A stretch of 64,000 nucleotides of DNA from CAVWNR01 sp963756525 (lineage in GTDB: Bacteria; Actinomycetota; Actinomycetes; Mycobacteriales; Jatrophihabitantaceae): NCBI GenBank assembly GCA_963756525.1, contig CAVWNR010000001.1, positions 1,426,001 through 1,490,000 on the forward strand. The letters are read 5' to 3'. Positions 27,219 to 35,803 of the stretch are shown here, in pieces. The first letter of the stretch is position 1. Each line of letters begins with the position of its first letter. A model generated the notes under the pieces. It made no database searches and was not told where the DNA came from. It saw nothing but the letters and a program-made list of their open reading frames with translations. Both the position numbers and the translations under genes were made by a program.

Positions 27219-27445
27219 TCTGATTGAACATGGGTGCGGCGTTGCGGTTCACCGTAGCGTTTAGAGGCCTGGCGAGCTGGCTCGCGATGGATCTGCCCGC
27301 TTGCGGCGTGGCTTGCGAACGAGCTGCCGGCTTGCCCGGGTTCCGTCGTGGTGTGGCTCGAAAGGGGGGCGCGGACGCAGCTCTTGTTCTGGAATCAGAT
27401 GTGCCCACCGCGATCAATCGTCCGAGACGAGCGATGGGAGCGCTG
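27219..27445 (+). ncRNA. Candidate IS110 bridge RNA, copy 2
   Basis: GGCGAGCTGGC (27271-27281) pairs with GCCGGCTTGCC (27326-27336) across a 44-base loop, the same spacing as copy 1. Relative to copy 1, pair 7 changes T-A to C-G on both sides, and pairs 4 and 8 become G-U wobbles, so pairing is kept while sequence drifts. Conserved loop blocks TCGCGA, TCTGCC, TGGCTTG, GAACGAG flank variable segments. Followed by a shared GTGGCTCGAAAG block. Confidence 0.5.
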
Positions 27446-27766
27446 ATGTCCGCCGGGATGATCGGTATCGATCCGCACAAGGCCTCGCATACCGCGGTGG
27501 CCCTCGACCGTCGCGAGGTGGTGCTCGGACAGGTCCGGGTGCGCGCCTGCGCGACGCAGTCCGAACAGTTGCTGTCCTGGGCGAAGCGGTGGCCGGATCG
27601 GTCGTCGGCGATCGAGGGCGCCATGGGTCTGGGCTATCTGCTGGCGCAGCGGCGGCCCAGGGCTGGTGAGCGGGTTGTTGACGTCCAGCCCAAGCTGGCG
27701 GCCCGCATCCGGCTGCTGAACAGGAAAGCGGTCAACAAGAACGATCCGAACGAGGCGCGGTCGGCG
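27446..27766 (+). pseudogene. IS110 transposase N-terminal fragment
   Basis: ATG 27446, with GGGAG upstream. It retains the DEDD domain: MIGIDPHKASHTAVALDRRE, RSSAIEGAMGLGYLLAQ, VDVQPKLAARIRLLN, VNKNDPNEARS. Homology to copy 1 stops at about 27766; the frame runs on to 28135 through unrelated sequence. The catalytic-serine domain is gone. Confidence 0.8.
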
Positions 27767-27899
27767 CACCTTCAATCCGTTCGCGGAGAACGCCGAACAA
27801 AGCCACAGCCGCACTTGACAACAAAGGGGCCTCGGTATCGTGCGGCGCCAAACAACCGGATCATGCCAATGCGCACGGTGACTGGAAGCATCGGATGGC

Positions 27900-28517
27900 T
27901 CACGATTCGTGTGAGTAGCGCGACTCGGCAGTGGTCGGGGCGGACTGGTCGGGCAGGGATGGCCAGCGCTGCGAGGCCCACTCCGACCAGGTCGCGTGCT
28001 CCGGTGGGACCGGTGGAATCTGAGAACCTCGCAGTTCGTCGTCGTCCGGCGCTTGAAACTGAGCCCGCCACTGCGCAAGTTCAACATCGCTCATGTGGAA
28101 CGTTTGACCGGGCGTGGTCGCGAACCGATTTGTGACACGCCTGCGTTGCTCCTCGTGTTCAATCGGCAGGTAGACGACTTGGCTACGCGCACCGACTGTG
28201 CCAGCGATCCAGCGGAGCGCTGATCGCTCGTCCTTTCCCCAGAACCCGAAGTCGAAGACGACATTGATGCCCAGCTCTGCGGCCCGCATGCCGAGCTGAA
28301 TCAACTTGCCCTCAACGAGGTCGCGTCTATCTGGTGGGTTCTGGTCGCCAAACAGCGCGATCTGCCACTCGTCTGGCGTTAGCCGCAGAGCCGACGCACT
28401 GATCTCTAGTTCTTTCGCGTGAATGGTTTTCCCTGCGCCTGGCAGGCCGACGATCAGGTAAACGATGGCAGATCCGACGCGCGGATCGGTCCGCTCGGGG
28501 TGCTTGTGTGCGTACAT
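27900..28517 (-). CDS. P-loop ATPase / kinase-like protein
   Basis: 205 residues. Walker A VYLIVGLPGAGKTIHAKELE (about 19-38), then LRLTPDEWQIALFGDQNP, GINVVFDFGFWGKDERSALR (Walker B-like VVFDFG) and a C-terminal EHEEQRRRVTNRFATTPGQTF with the arginine-rich lid. This layout matches a common actinobacterial family of single-domain kinase-like ATPases related to zeta-toxin/AAA_33 proteins. The substrate is unknown. Start 28517 is the first ATG; homology begins near VYLIVG, so a start about 18 codons later is possible. It ends 71 bases from the deleted IS110. Confidence 0.8.
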   Translation of the reverse strand: MYAHKHPERTDPRVGSAIVYLIVGLPGAGKTIHAKELEISASALRLTPDEWQIALFGDQNPPDRRDLVEGKLIQLGMRAAELGINVVFDFGFWGKDERSALRWIAGTVGARSQVVYLPIEHEEQRRRVTNRFATTPGQTFHMSDVELAQWRAQFQAPDDDELRGSQIPPVPPEHATWSEWASQRWPSLPDQSAPTTAESRYSHES

Positions 28518-28985
28518 GGGGCGGTCCTGAGGGATGGCAGGGGCCAGGCAACGGGATATGGGCGCCCGGCAGGACGCCGGCGGCGCGGAACCGAGAGACT
28601 CTTACCTACAGACTGTCCCAACGCCGTCAGCGAAAACGGCAGGGACGAGTCACCGACGCACCCGCACACATGTCCGCAACTGTACCGGTCCGTCGCAATT
28701 GACTGCGCCTGCGCTGGCTGTCGACGCTATCGAAATGATCGAAATGGCACGTCGGTGGCACCGGTAGCGCGGAGACGGACCGTTGTAGGTCGCCTCGACG
28801 CCGCCGTTCAATCAGACATGCTCCGGCGTCGCCGACGCGTGCCGAGCAGCGTCAGCAACCCAACCAAGTAGGAGGCGGCCAGACCGGCCAGGAGAGCGCA
28901 ACGTTGGTGCCGGTGAAGGCGCCCCCGCCGTTGGATGAACCAGCTATCCGCTCGGCTGCTCAGCGAGTGTCGTGCTGCGTGATGA
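28518..28985. other. Intergenic region, no gene supported
   Basis: About 470 bases between two leftward genes; only short frames of poor quality on both strands. Confidence 0.35.
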
Positions 28986-29645
28986 TCATGGGCGGCCGGG
29001 TGTGATGGTGCCGGACTCGTAGGCGAGCACGACGGCTTGGATACGGTCGCGCAGCTCCAGTTTGGTGAGGATGCGACCGATGTGGGTCTTGACCGTGGTC
29101 TCGCCGACGAACAGCTGCTGGGCGATCTCTCGGTTCGACAGGCCGCGGGCGAGAAGCCGGAACACTTCGGCCTCGCGGGTGCTGAGCTGGTCGAGTTGCG
29201 GCGCCGGCGCGTGGGCGCGCGTCGTGGCGAACTCCTCGATGAGCCGGCGGGTGATGGACGGGGCGAGCAGCGCGTCGCCGGCCGCGACCATCCGCACCGC
29301 GTGGGCCAGCTCTTCGGGTGGGACGTCTTTGAGCAGGAAGCCGCTAGCGCCGGCGTGCAGTGCGTCGTAGACGTACTCGTCGAGGTCGAAGGTGGTGAGG
29401 ATGAGGATCCGCACGTCGCGGGTGCGGTGGTCGGCGAGGAGGCGGCGGGTTGCTTGGATGCCGTCGAGGCCGGGCATCCGGATGTCCATCAGGACTACGT
29501 CCGGGCGTGTCTCGGTGCTCACGTCGACGGCTTCCTCGCCGGTGGCCGCTTCCCCGACGACCTCGATCCCGGGTTGGGTGGCCAGAATCAGCCGGAACCC
29601 GGCGCGCACCAGGTGCTGGTCGTCGGCGATCACCACGCGGGTCAC
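28986..29645 (-). CDS. NarL/FixJ-family response regulator
   Basis: 219 residues from GTG 29645. The receiver domain has VVIADDQHLVRAGF (acidic pair), the phosphorylatable Asp in DVVLMDIRMPGLDG, Thr in LILTTFDLDEYV and Lys in GFLLKDVPPEEL. The C-terminal LuxR HTH reads LSTREAEVFRLLARGLSNREIA then VGETTVKTHIGRILTKL. It overlaps the upstream sensor kinase gene (29642-29645), so the two are one two-component system. Targets may include the divergent membrane-protein gene at 31850. Confidence 0.93.
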   Translation of the reverse strand: MTRVVIADDQHLVRAGFRLILATQPGIEVVGEAATGEEAVDVSTETRPDVVLMDIRMPGLDGIQATRRLLADHRTRDVRILILTTFDLDEYVYDALHAGASGFLLKDVPPEELAHAVRMVAAGDALLAPSITRRLIEEFATTRAHAPAPQLDQLSTREAEVFRLLARGLSNREIAQQLFVGETTVKTHIGRILTKLELRDRIQAVVLAYESGTITPGRP

Positions 29646-31747
29646 GGCTGCGCCGCCAGGGCGACGCCGGGTGCTGGTCGGGTGCTGGCGAGGTCGAGCC
29701 GCGGCTGGCGTGGTGCGCGCTCGCCTCCGTTGCGCAGCACGCCGAGGATCTGCCGCAGCTGGACGAGGGCCTGGCGTCCGGTCGCCTCGATTGCGGCGAT
29801 GGCCTCGACGGCACCGCGCGGGTCCGCGGTCAGTTGAGCCTCGGCCGCTTCGGCCTGGATGACCATCGTGGTGACCAGGCGGGCGACGATGGTGTGCAAG
29901 TCGCCGGCGATGCGCATCCGTTCCCGCTGCTGTGCGAAGAGGGCGTGTTGATCGTGTTCGGCGGCGAGGCGTTCGGTCGCGGCGCGCAGGTCGGTGACGA
30001 GCTGTCGCTGGTTGCGGGTGACCCTTCCGGCCAGCCACACGAGGGCGGCCGTGAGCGCGCCGCCGAAGGCGACGCCGGCCGCGGTGTGCTGGGCGACGCT
30101 GGCGGCGAGCACGCCGGCGATCAGCGCGCCCAGCCCGGCGAGCGCCCTCGGGCGGCCGCTGTAGGCCGCGATGGTGTAGGCGCCGACGAACAGCGCGTAC
30201 GTGGCGACGACGCTGGGGCGTTGCGGGGATGCGATACCGCCGGACAACGCCAGGGCGAGCCCACCGACGGCGATCAGGAACGTGAGTGGGACTCGGCGGC
30301 GGAGCACACCGGCCACGGCCATTGCAGCGACGAGAATGACGCTCAGCGCCAATGGTCCGGATCGATGCGTGCTGGTTACTGCTTCAATCTCGAGCGGGAC
30401 CAGCCACGCCAGCGAGAACAGCGCATCGACCTGCCACCGGCTCGGGTGCCGACTCGATCGGGCGCTGGCCGAGCTGCCGATGCTCGGCCGTTGCCCCATC
30501 GCTGTCGGCGCGAGCGGCAGTCGCGCGTGCACCGCGAACCCACCGGCCGCGGTCGGGCTGGCGTGCAGTTCGCCGCCGTGCAGCGCCACGCGCTCGCGCA
30601 TACCCACCAGACCGTTACCCGAGCCCGGCGGGGCCGGGGAGCGCGCGGGCCCGCTGTCGACGACGGTGATCTCGACGGCATCCGCGGTCACGTTCATCGT
30701 CACGTCTGCGGTGGCCGACGGCGCGTGCTTGCGCACGTTCGTCAACGCCTCCTGCACGATCCGGAACGCGGCCAACTCCACATCGGCCGGCACGTTCGCG
30801 CTTGCATCGAGCTGCAGCCGAACGGGCATGCCAGCCCGCCGGGCGCCGTCGATCAGCGGCGGCAACTGCGCGAACCCGAGGGCCGCGGCCGCGAATGCGT
30901 CCTCACCGCGCCGCTGCGACCCGACGACGCTGTGCAGATCGGCCAGCGTTTCGCGCCCGGACGCGGCGACGACCCGCATCGCGGCACGAGCCGTTGCCAC
31001 GTCGGACGCGGCGTGCAAGCGCGCGGCGCCTGCCTGGATCACCATCACACTGACACAGTGCGCGACCACGTCGTGCAGCTCGCGCGCCACCCGGGCGCGC
31101 TCCTCGACAACGGCACCCGCTCGCACCAGGTCCTGCTCCTCCTGAAGCCGCGAGCGTGCCTCGCCCAGATCGCGTAGCAGCGTGTCGCGCCGTGCGACAA
31201 CCAGCCCGGCCACGATCGGCGCCACGGCAAGTGGCAGCCAGCTGAGCATGTCCGTGCCGAGCGAGAAACCGGCGTCGAGCTCGATCCCGGTGACCGCCGC
31301 CAGCGCGTACCCGGCAACCAGGCCCACACGCAGGCGCGAGGCCACCAACCGTCCCACCGCGTAACAGCTGAGCACGATCGCGATCGAGACGAACACGCCC
31401 TGCGTGTCCTGCCCCGATATCTGATAACCAACGACCGCGCTCAGCGCGACCGTCGCAGCCAGCGCCGGGGCGAGCCTGCGCCACCCCACCGCACTCGTGC
31501 ACACCAGCGCGGCCACCACGGTCGCCGGCACCGTCTTGTCATGCGGCAGCGTCGTCACAGCCCACAGTGCGCCGCCCATCAGCGCCGCCGCGGCGGCGAC
31601 ATCGACCCCAACCGGGTACGCGTGGAGCAGCTGCCAGCTCCGCAGGAGGAGCCCGCCAGCGGAGCCCATGGCGCGCAGCGTAACCCTGCGGCGCCTGCCC
31701 GACGTCCTCCCGGAGCAGGACCTCGACTCCATCCCGAGGACGACCAT
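29642..31747 (-). CDS. Tandem NarL-type sensor histidine kinase
   Basis: 701 residues, twice the usual length. First unit: membrane segments (about 45-190), dimerisation/phosphoacceptor helix ARVARELHDVVAHCVSVMVI, and an ATPase domain (EALTNVRKHAP, VVDSGPARS, GNGLVGMRERVALHGG). Second unit: a new set of membrane segments (about 445-560), then RMRIAGDLHTIVARLVTTMV and a RQALVQLRQILGVLRNGG helix, with no ATPase domain after it. The second site keeps the His but has Thr where the catalytic acid (ELHD) is expected. It looks like a kinase duplication with a degenerate second half. Start 31747; ATG 31669 is also possible. Confidence 0.85.
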   Translation of the reverse strand: MVVLGMESRSCSGRTSGRRRRVTLRAMGSAGGLLLRSWQLLHAYPVGVDVAAAAALMGGALWAVTTLPHDKTVPATVVAALVCTSAVGWRRLAPALAATVALSAVVGYQISGQDTQGVFVSIAIVLSCYAVGRLVASRLRVGLVAGYALAAVTGIELDAGFSLGTDMLSWLPLAVAPIVAGLVVARRDTLLRDLGEARSRLQEEQDLVRAGAVVEERARVARELHDVVAHCVSVMVIQAGAARLHAASDVATARAAMRVVAASGRETLADLHSVVGSQRRGEDAFAAAALGFAQLPPLIDGARRAGMPVRLQLDASANVPADVELAAFRIVQEALTNVRKHAPSATADVTMNVTADAVEITVVDSGPARSPAPPGSGNGLVGMRERVALHGGELHASPTAAGGFAVHARLPLAPTAMGQRPSIGSSASARSSRHPSRWQVDALFSLAWLVPLEIEAVTSTHRSGPLALSVILVAAMAVAGVLRRRVPLTFLIAVGGLALALSGGIASPQRPSVVATYALFVGAYTIAAYSGRPRALAGLGALIAGVLAASVAQHTAAGVAFGGALTAALVWLAGRVTRNQRQLVTDLRAATERLAAEHDQHALFAQQRERMRIAGDLHTIVARLVTTMVIQAEAAEAQLTADPRGAVEAIAAIEATGRQALVQLRQILGVLRNGGERAPRQPRLDLASTRPAPGVALAAQP

Positions 31748-31849
31748 GAATCACCGCTCAGGCCACGCCCAACCCATCCGCCGGCCGACGCGCAGACACC
31801 AGCCGGCTGCCAGCCTTGCCCCGACACGTTCCACCGAAAGGAACCCGAC

Positions 31850-32500
31850 ATGACCTCGACCACCAGTAGCGCGCCCCGCGCGCTGACCGCCAGGACCCGC
31901 ACAGTCCGACGCGAGGCGTGGACCGGAATCGCCTTCCCGCTCCTGTTCATCGCCAGCATCGCGGCCAGCAACCCGCCCGCCGACAACGCTTCGAACGCGA
32001 CCTGGATTGCCAACTACACCGGCACCACCCAACAGATCCGGCACCTGGCCACCGGCGTCCTGCTCGTCCTCGCCGGACTGTGCCTTGCCGCATTCCTCAC
32101 CGCGCTGTGGCGCCGCATCCGCGACCTCGCACCCTCGATCAGCCCGTTGCCGCTCGTCGCCGCCGCGGCAGCCGCCGCGTGCATCGGCTCCGGCGGCGTC
32201 GTCATGGCCTTCGTTTCCGGCGGCGAACTGATCGGCAAATACCCGCTGCCCAGTGCGGACGTGTTGCGGCTCAGCAGCGATCTCGGGTTCGCCCTCGTCG
32301 GCGTCGCCGGCATGCTCGCCGCCGCCCTCGCCGTCGTGTGCCTGAGCGTGCAAGGCAAATCCGCCGCAATCATCGGCCGCAAGACCCACCTGCTAGGCGT
32401 CATCGTCTCCATCGTGCTGCTCGCCGGCGCCGCATTCATCCCCGTCTTCGCGCTGCTGATCTGGACCGCCCTCATCGCGATCCAATGGCTCCGCACCTGA
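31850..32500 (+). CDS. DUF998-like membrane protein
   Basis: 216 residues; ATG 31850 after GAAAGGAA. Membrane segments: WTGIAFPLLFIASIAAS, LATGVLLVLAGLCLAAFLTAL, LPLVAAAAAAACIGSGGVVM, LGFALVGVAGMLAAALAVVCL, LGVIVSIVLLAGAAFIPVFAL. No catalytic motif. Many actinobacteria encode such proteins next to two-component systems, and this one is divergent from the tandem kinase with about 100 bases between the starts. Function unknown. Confidence 0.7.
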   Translation: MTSTTSSAPRALTARTRTVRREAWTGIAFPLLFIASIAASNPPADNASNATWIANYTGTTQQIRHLATGVLLVLAGLCLAAFLTALWRRIRDLAPSISPLPLVAAAAAAACIGSGGVVMAFVSGGELIGKYPLPSADVLRLSSDLGFALVGVAGMLAAALAVVCLSVQGKSAAIIGRKTHLLGVIVSIVLLAGAAFIPVFALLIWTALIAIQWLRT

Positions 32501-32902
32501 ACAGATCAGCGCGCAGAACGCACCAGACTCCAACGCCACCGACACCACGCGGTCGTGCGGAATCGGCGATCACCGCAGACTCGGGATCACGTGGGGTGGT
32601 GACGCCGCCGCTCCGTCCAATCTCAAGTCTCGAGCTGCGGGAGCTGCGACACCGGGACACGTACCGTCCCGCGATGACATTGGTCGCGTTCGTAGCACAG
32701 GGCAGCCTGCCAGAACGCCGCTGTGACCTCAAGGTCAACGCAGTCAAGAGTGATGTCGATGCGCATACCTATCACCATGCCCCGGCGCCCTCGACGCACA
32801 CCATGCCCGGCGCCCGACCCAAGCGCGGGACGATGAGGCGATGCCCGCTCCTCGATCGCTCACTGCGACAACGGGGACGCCGCGGCACGACGCGCCAGTG
32901 GA
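32501..32902. other. Intergenic region, no gene supported
   Basis: About 400 bases between convergent genes; no frame with family resemblance. Confidence 0.35.
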
Positions 32903-33592
32903 TCATGGCCGTGCCTGCGTGCGTCGGTTGGGAGTGTTCGCCGTGGTCGGCGTGTCGTGTTCGAGCAGTGCGCCGACGAGCGATTCGCCGACGAATTCGC
33001 CGTAGCGTTCGGGTGTCCAGCGGCGGGTGAGGACGAGCAGGCGGTAGAGCTCGGGTGAGCTGTAGGTCCACATGATGTCGGCTGTCTCGGCGATCGTCCG
33101 GCCGCCGCGCAACGCCGTCTTGCCGGCCAGCGTGCGGGCCACCTGGGTCATCCTGGCCAGTCGGGCGCCTTCGAGTTCGGCTTGCAGCTCGGCCAGCGCG
33201 GGGTCGCTCTCGGCGGCGGTGGCGAGCAGGAGCAGGAGCGGCGCGATGCGCGGTGCGACTTCGGTGGTGAGCGTGCCGAGGCCGCGGAGCAGCGTCGTGG
33301 GGTCGGTTTCGGCGGTCTGCATCGCGTCTGAGCGCTGCTCGGCGGGGATGGGGCCGGCGCCGGTGAGCGCGTCCGCGCACACGGCACGAAGCAGGCCTGG
33401 CTTGCCGCCGAAGGACTTGTAGATCGTGTCGGGCGATGCGTCGGCGTCGGCGGCGATCGACGCGATCGTGGTGGCGGTGTAGCCGTCGCGCAGAAATCGG
33501 TGCCGTGCGGCGTCGATGATCGCCTGTTGGGTGCGGCGCGCCTGTGCGCGTCGGCGGGAGGCGTCGTAGCGGCGGGGCTTGACAGACTCCAC
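32903..33592 (-). CDS. TetR/AcrR-family regulator
   Basis: 229 residues, GTG 33592 with GGAG upstream. The N-terminal HTH reads TQQAIIDAARHRFLRDGYTA then TTIASIAADADASPDTIYKSFGGKPGLL. The ligand domain ends in WTYSSPELYRLLVLTRRWTP, typical of a TetR subgroup beside small enzymes. It is divergent from the NTF2-like and NAD(P)-binding genes; the palindrome at 33618-33635 lies between the starts. It probably represses both directions. Confidence 0.9.
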   Translation of the reverse strand: MESVKPRRYDASRRRAQARRTQQAIIDAARHRFLRDGYTATTIASIAADADASPDTIYKSFGGKPGLLRAVCADALTGAGPIPAEQRSDAMQTAETDPTTLLRGLGTLTTEVAPRIAPLLLLLATAAESDPALAELQAELEGARLARMTQVARTLAGKTALRGGRTIAETADIMWTYSSPELYRLLVLTRRWTPERYGEFVGESLVGALLEHDTPTTANTPNRRTQARP

Positions 33593-33617
33593 AGGTTTGC
33601 TCCATAGTCATAGAACG

Positions 33618-33635
33618 AATCCAGTTCCCTGGATT
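33618..33635. promoter_or_regulatory. TetR operator, AATCCAG-N4-CTGGATT
   Basis: Perfect 7-bp inverted repeat with a 4-base spacer, 26 bases upstream of the TetR start and 71 bases from the divergent gene. Position and symmetry are those of an autoregulatory TetR site; binding is inferred. Confidence 0.55.
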
Positions 33636-33705
33636 AGAATAGATCGTCGGCCGGGCAGCCGCAATCACCGCGGTCGGTCTGCCCGCCGTCAGTGATCGGA
33701 GAGTC

Positions 33706-34140
33706 ATGTCCCAGCCCGCGCGTAGCCCAGAACCCATCGCAGTCGTGGAGCGGCTGCGGGATGCCAGCAACGCGCACGACCTGGAGGGGATCGTCGCGTG
33801 CTTCGCAGCCGATTACCGCAACGAGACGCCGCTGCATCCCGCGCGCGGGTTCGTCGGGAACGAGCAGGTGCGTCGGAACTGGACGCACATCTTGGCCGCG
33901 ATCCCCGACGTGTCGACCGAGATCGTCGCATCTGTCGCCGACGGGGACACGGTATGGAGCGAGTGGCAGCACCGCGGTACACGTGCGGACGGCTCGCCGC
34001 ATCTGATGCGCGGCGTGATCGTGTTCGGCGTGCGTGACGGCGTGATCGCGACTGCCCGGTTCTTCCTCGAGCCGGTCGACGAGTCCGGCGAGAGTGTCGA
34101 CGGCGCCGTGCGGCGCCAGGTCAGACCGGGAACCTCATGA
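33706..34140 (+). CDS. NTF2/SnoaL-like protein
   Basis: 144 residues. One alpha+beta barrel: VVERLRDASNAHDLEGIVACFAADY, HPARGFVGNEQVRRNWTHIL, VWSEWQHRGTRADGSPHLMRG, ARFFLEPVDE. Such proteins are isomerases, cyclases or binding proteins. Its stop overlaps the start of the NAD(P)-binding gene (34137-34140), so they share an operon under the divergent TetR regulator. Confidence 0.85.
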   Translation: MSQPARSPEPIAVVERLRDASNAHDLEGIVACFAADYRNETPLHPARGFVGNEQVRRNWTHILAAIPDVSTEIVASVADGDTVWSEWQHRGTRADGSPHLMRGVIVFGVRDGVIATARFFLEPVDESGESVDGAVRRQVRPGTS

Positions 34141-35012
34141 CCGGCCGAGTGCTGGTTGCCGGGGGCACCGGGCGGCTCGGCACGCTGGTCGTCACCGCTC
34201 TCGCCGCGCGCGAGGTGGACGTGCGAGTGCTGACCCGCGACCTGCGCCGGGCCGATCATGTAGCCGGTGCGCACGTGGAAACCGTCCTCGGCGATGTACG
34301 CGAGCCGGCGAGCCTCGCCGTAGCCGCAGCCGGTGTCGAGGTGGTGTTCTCCGCGGTCCACGGCTTCGCCGGGCCTGGCGGCGTCACGCCCGCGTCGGTG
34401 GACCGCGACGGCAACGTCCACCTGATCGAAGCCGCCCGCGCCGCCGGCGCCGATGTGGTGCTCATGTCGGTGGTCGGTGCCGCGCCAGACAGCCCGCTCG
34501 AGCTATTGCGGATGAAGCACGCAGCCGAGACGGCGCTCACCGCCAGCGGCGTCCCGTTCACCATCGTGCGGGCCACAGCGTTTCTCGAGCTGTGGATCGA
34601 CCTGCTGCGCCGAACCGCCGGACGCTCGAACCGGCCACCGGTGTTCGGCCGCGGACGCAACCCGATCAACTTCGTCTCAGTGCGCGATGTCGCCGCACTC
34701 GTCGAGCGGGTGGTGACCGACCCTACGTCCCGCGCTCAGACGTTGCAGATCGGCGGGCCGGACAACCTGACCCTCGATCAGTTGGCGCGCATGGTCGCGG
34801 CCGACCTCGGTGCTGCCACCACCCCTCGACACGTGCCCCGGGCGGCGCTGCGCGCCATGGCCGCCACCGTCGGCCGCGTCCGTCCCGAACTCGACCGGCA
34901 GGCCCGCGCGGCGCTGGTCATGGGCCGCGACGACATGAGCTTCGACGACCGCGCAGCGCGCGCTCGGTTCGCGGACCTGCGCTGCACGTCGGCGACCGAG
35001 CTGCTGCGATGA
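34137..35012 (+). CDS. NmrA-like NAD(P)-binding oxidoreductase (atypical SDR)
   Basis: 291 residues. The N-terminal Rossmann motif is VLVAGGTGRLGTLVVTALAA. It is followed by VETVLGDVREPASL, VVFSAVHGFAGPGG, LMSVVGAAPDS, LLRMKHAAETALTASGVPFTIVR and NFVSVRDVAALVERVV, as in the NmrA/HSCARG group that senses or uses NAD(P)H. No Tyr-x3-Lys catalytic pair is at the classical place. It is co-expressed with the NTF2-like gene by a 4-base overlap. Confidence 0.88.
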   Translation: MTGRVLVAGGTGRLGTLVVTALAAREVDVRVLTRDLRRADHVAGAHVETVLGDVREPASLAVAAAGVEVVFSAVHGFAGPGGVTPASVDRDGNVHLIEAARAAGADVVLMSVVGAAPDSPLELLRMKHAAETALTASGVPFTIVRATAFLELWIDLLRRTAGRSNRPPVFGRGRNPINFVSVRDVAALVERVVTDPTSRAQTLQIGGPDNLTLDQLARMVAADLGAATTPRHVPRAALRAMAATVGRVRPELDRQARAALVMGRDDMSFDDRAARARFADLRCTSATELLR

Positions 35013-35074
35013 CCGGGCCCTGCGGCGTGGCCTTCGCGACCGCGATCCGTACCGCAGCACGGTTTTCGCACCCG

Positions 35075-35740
35075 TCAGGGCCTTCGCAGCAGCAGACGGG
35101 TCCAGGCGTCGATGAGCCAGTCGCGGAACTGGTCGGGGGTCCAGCCCCGTTCGCGCACGAGCAGGTCCCAGTACTCGGCGGCGTTCATGCTCCAGATGAT
35201 GTCGGCGACCTGCTCGTCGGTGAGGTCGTCGCGCAGTTCGCCGGTGCCGCGCAGGTCGGCGGCGAAGGCGCGCATGTTCGTTGCCCGCCGGGTCGCGATC
35301 TCGCGCCACAGGCTCGCGCAGTCGGCGTCGGTGGCGGCGGCGTCGCGCAACGCCAGGAACACCGGTGCCATCCGCTGCTGGATGGCGGTGATCGCCTGGG
35401 CGTAGATGGTGATCTTGGCCGGTGCGGTGTCGGCGGCGCCGATGCGCAGGACATAGTCGCGCTGTTCGGCGGGGACCGGTCGCTCGGTGCCGGAGATCGC
35501 GGTCTCGACGAGTTCGCGCAGCAGGGCCGGTTTGCGTCCGACCGTGGTGTAGATCGTGTCCGGCGCGACCCGCGCGCGCTCGGCGATCTGCGCGATGGTG
35601 GTCGCGGTGTACCCGTTGGCGATGAACAACTCCCGGGCCGCGGACAGCACCGCGGCGCGGGTGGCAGCGGCCTGCTCCGCGCGCCGAGGCGAGTGGTAGC
35701 TCCGGGTGCCGGTGCGCTTGGCCTTGACGTCCTCGCCCAT
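35075..35740 (-). CDS. TetR/AcrR-family regulator
   Basis: 221 residues from ATG 35740; an in-frame ATG at 35764 lies inside the operator palindrome and is less likely. HTH: ATRAAVLSAARELFIANGYTA then IAQIAERARVAPDTIYTTVGRKPALL. The C-terminus resembles the TetR at 32903 (EYWDLLVRERGWTPDQFRDWL), so the two are paralogues flanking the NTF2/NmrA operon. It is divergent from the small ABM-like gene at 35804 and likely controls it. Confidence 0.9.
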   Translation of the reverse strand: MGEDVKAKRTGTRSYHSPRRAEQAAATRAAVLSAARELFIANGYTATTIAQIAERARVAPDTIYTTVGRKPALLRELVETAISGTERPVPAEQRDYVLRIGAADTAPAKITIYAQAITAIQQRMAPVFLALRDAAATDADCASLWREIATRRATNMRAFAADLRGTGELRDDLTDEQVADIIWSMNAAEYWDLLVRERGWTPDQFRDWLIDAWTRLLLRRP

Positions 35741-35762
35741 CGGCCGTACGGTCTCCCTATTC

Positions 35763-35781
35763 ATCCGAAACTCATTCGGAT
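35763..35781. promoter_or_regulatory. TetR operator, ATCCGAA-N5-TTCGGAT
   Basis: Perfect 7-bp inverted repeat between the divergent TetR gene and the gene at 35804. It overlaps the AT-rich GATAATATAT that provides likely -10 sequences. Binding inferred. Confidence 0.6.
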
Positions 35782-35803
35782 AATATATCAGGAGGCCGGA
35801 GTC

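Larger units (their letters stand above)
27219..27829 (+). mobile_element. IS110-family element, copy 2, internally deleted
   Basis: The left end TCTGATTGA (27219-27227) and right end CTTGACAACAAAGGGG (27814-27829) match copy 1 at 23467 and 25039. The transposase is cut about 107 codons in and joined directly to the right end, leaving about 611 bases instead of about 1590. Both ends and the structured leader survive, so it could in principle be mobilised in trans by a related transposase. Confidence 0.6.

Noticed and set aside
29450..31177. 575-codon open frame on the plus strand
   Set aside because: Exact antisense of the tandem kinase; composition is Arg/Gly-rich with no domain pattern, as expected for a high-GC shadow frame.
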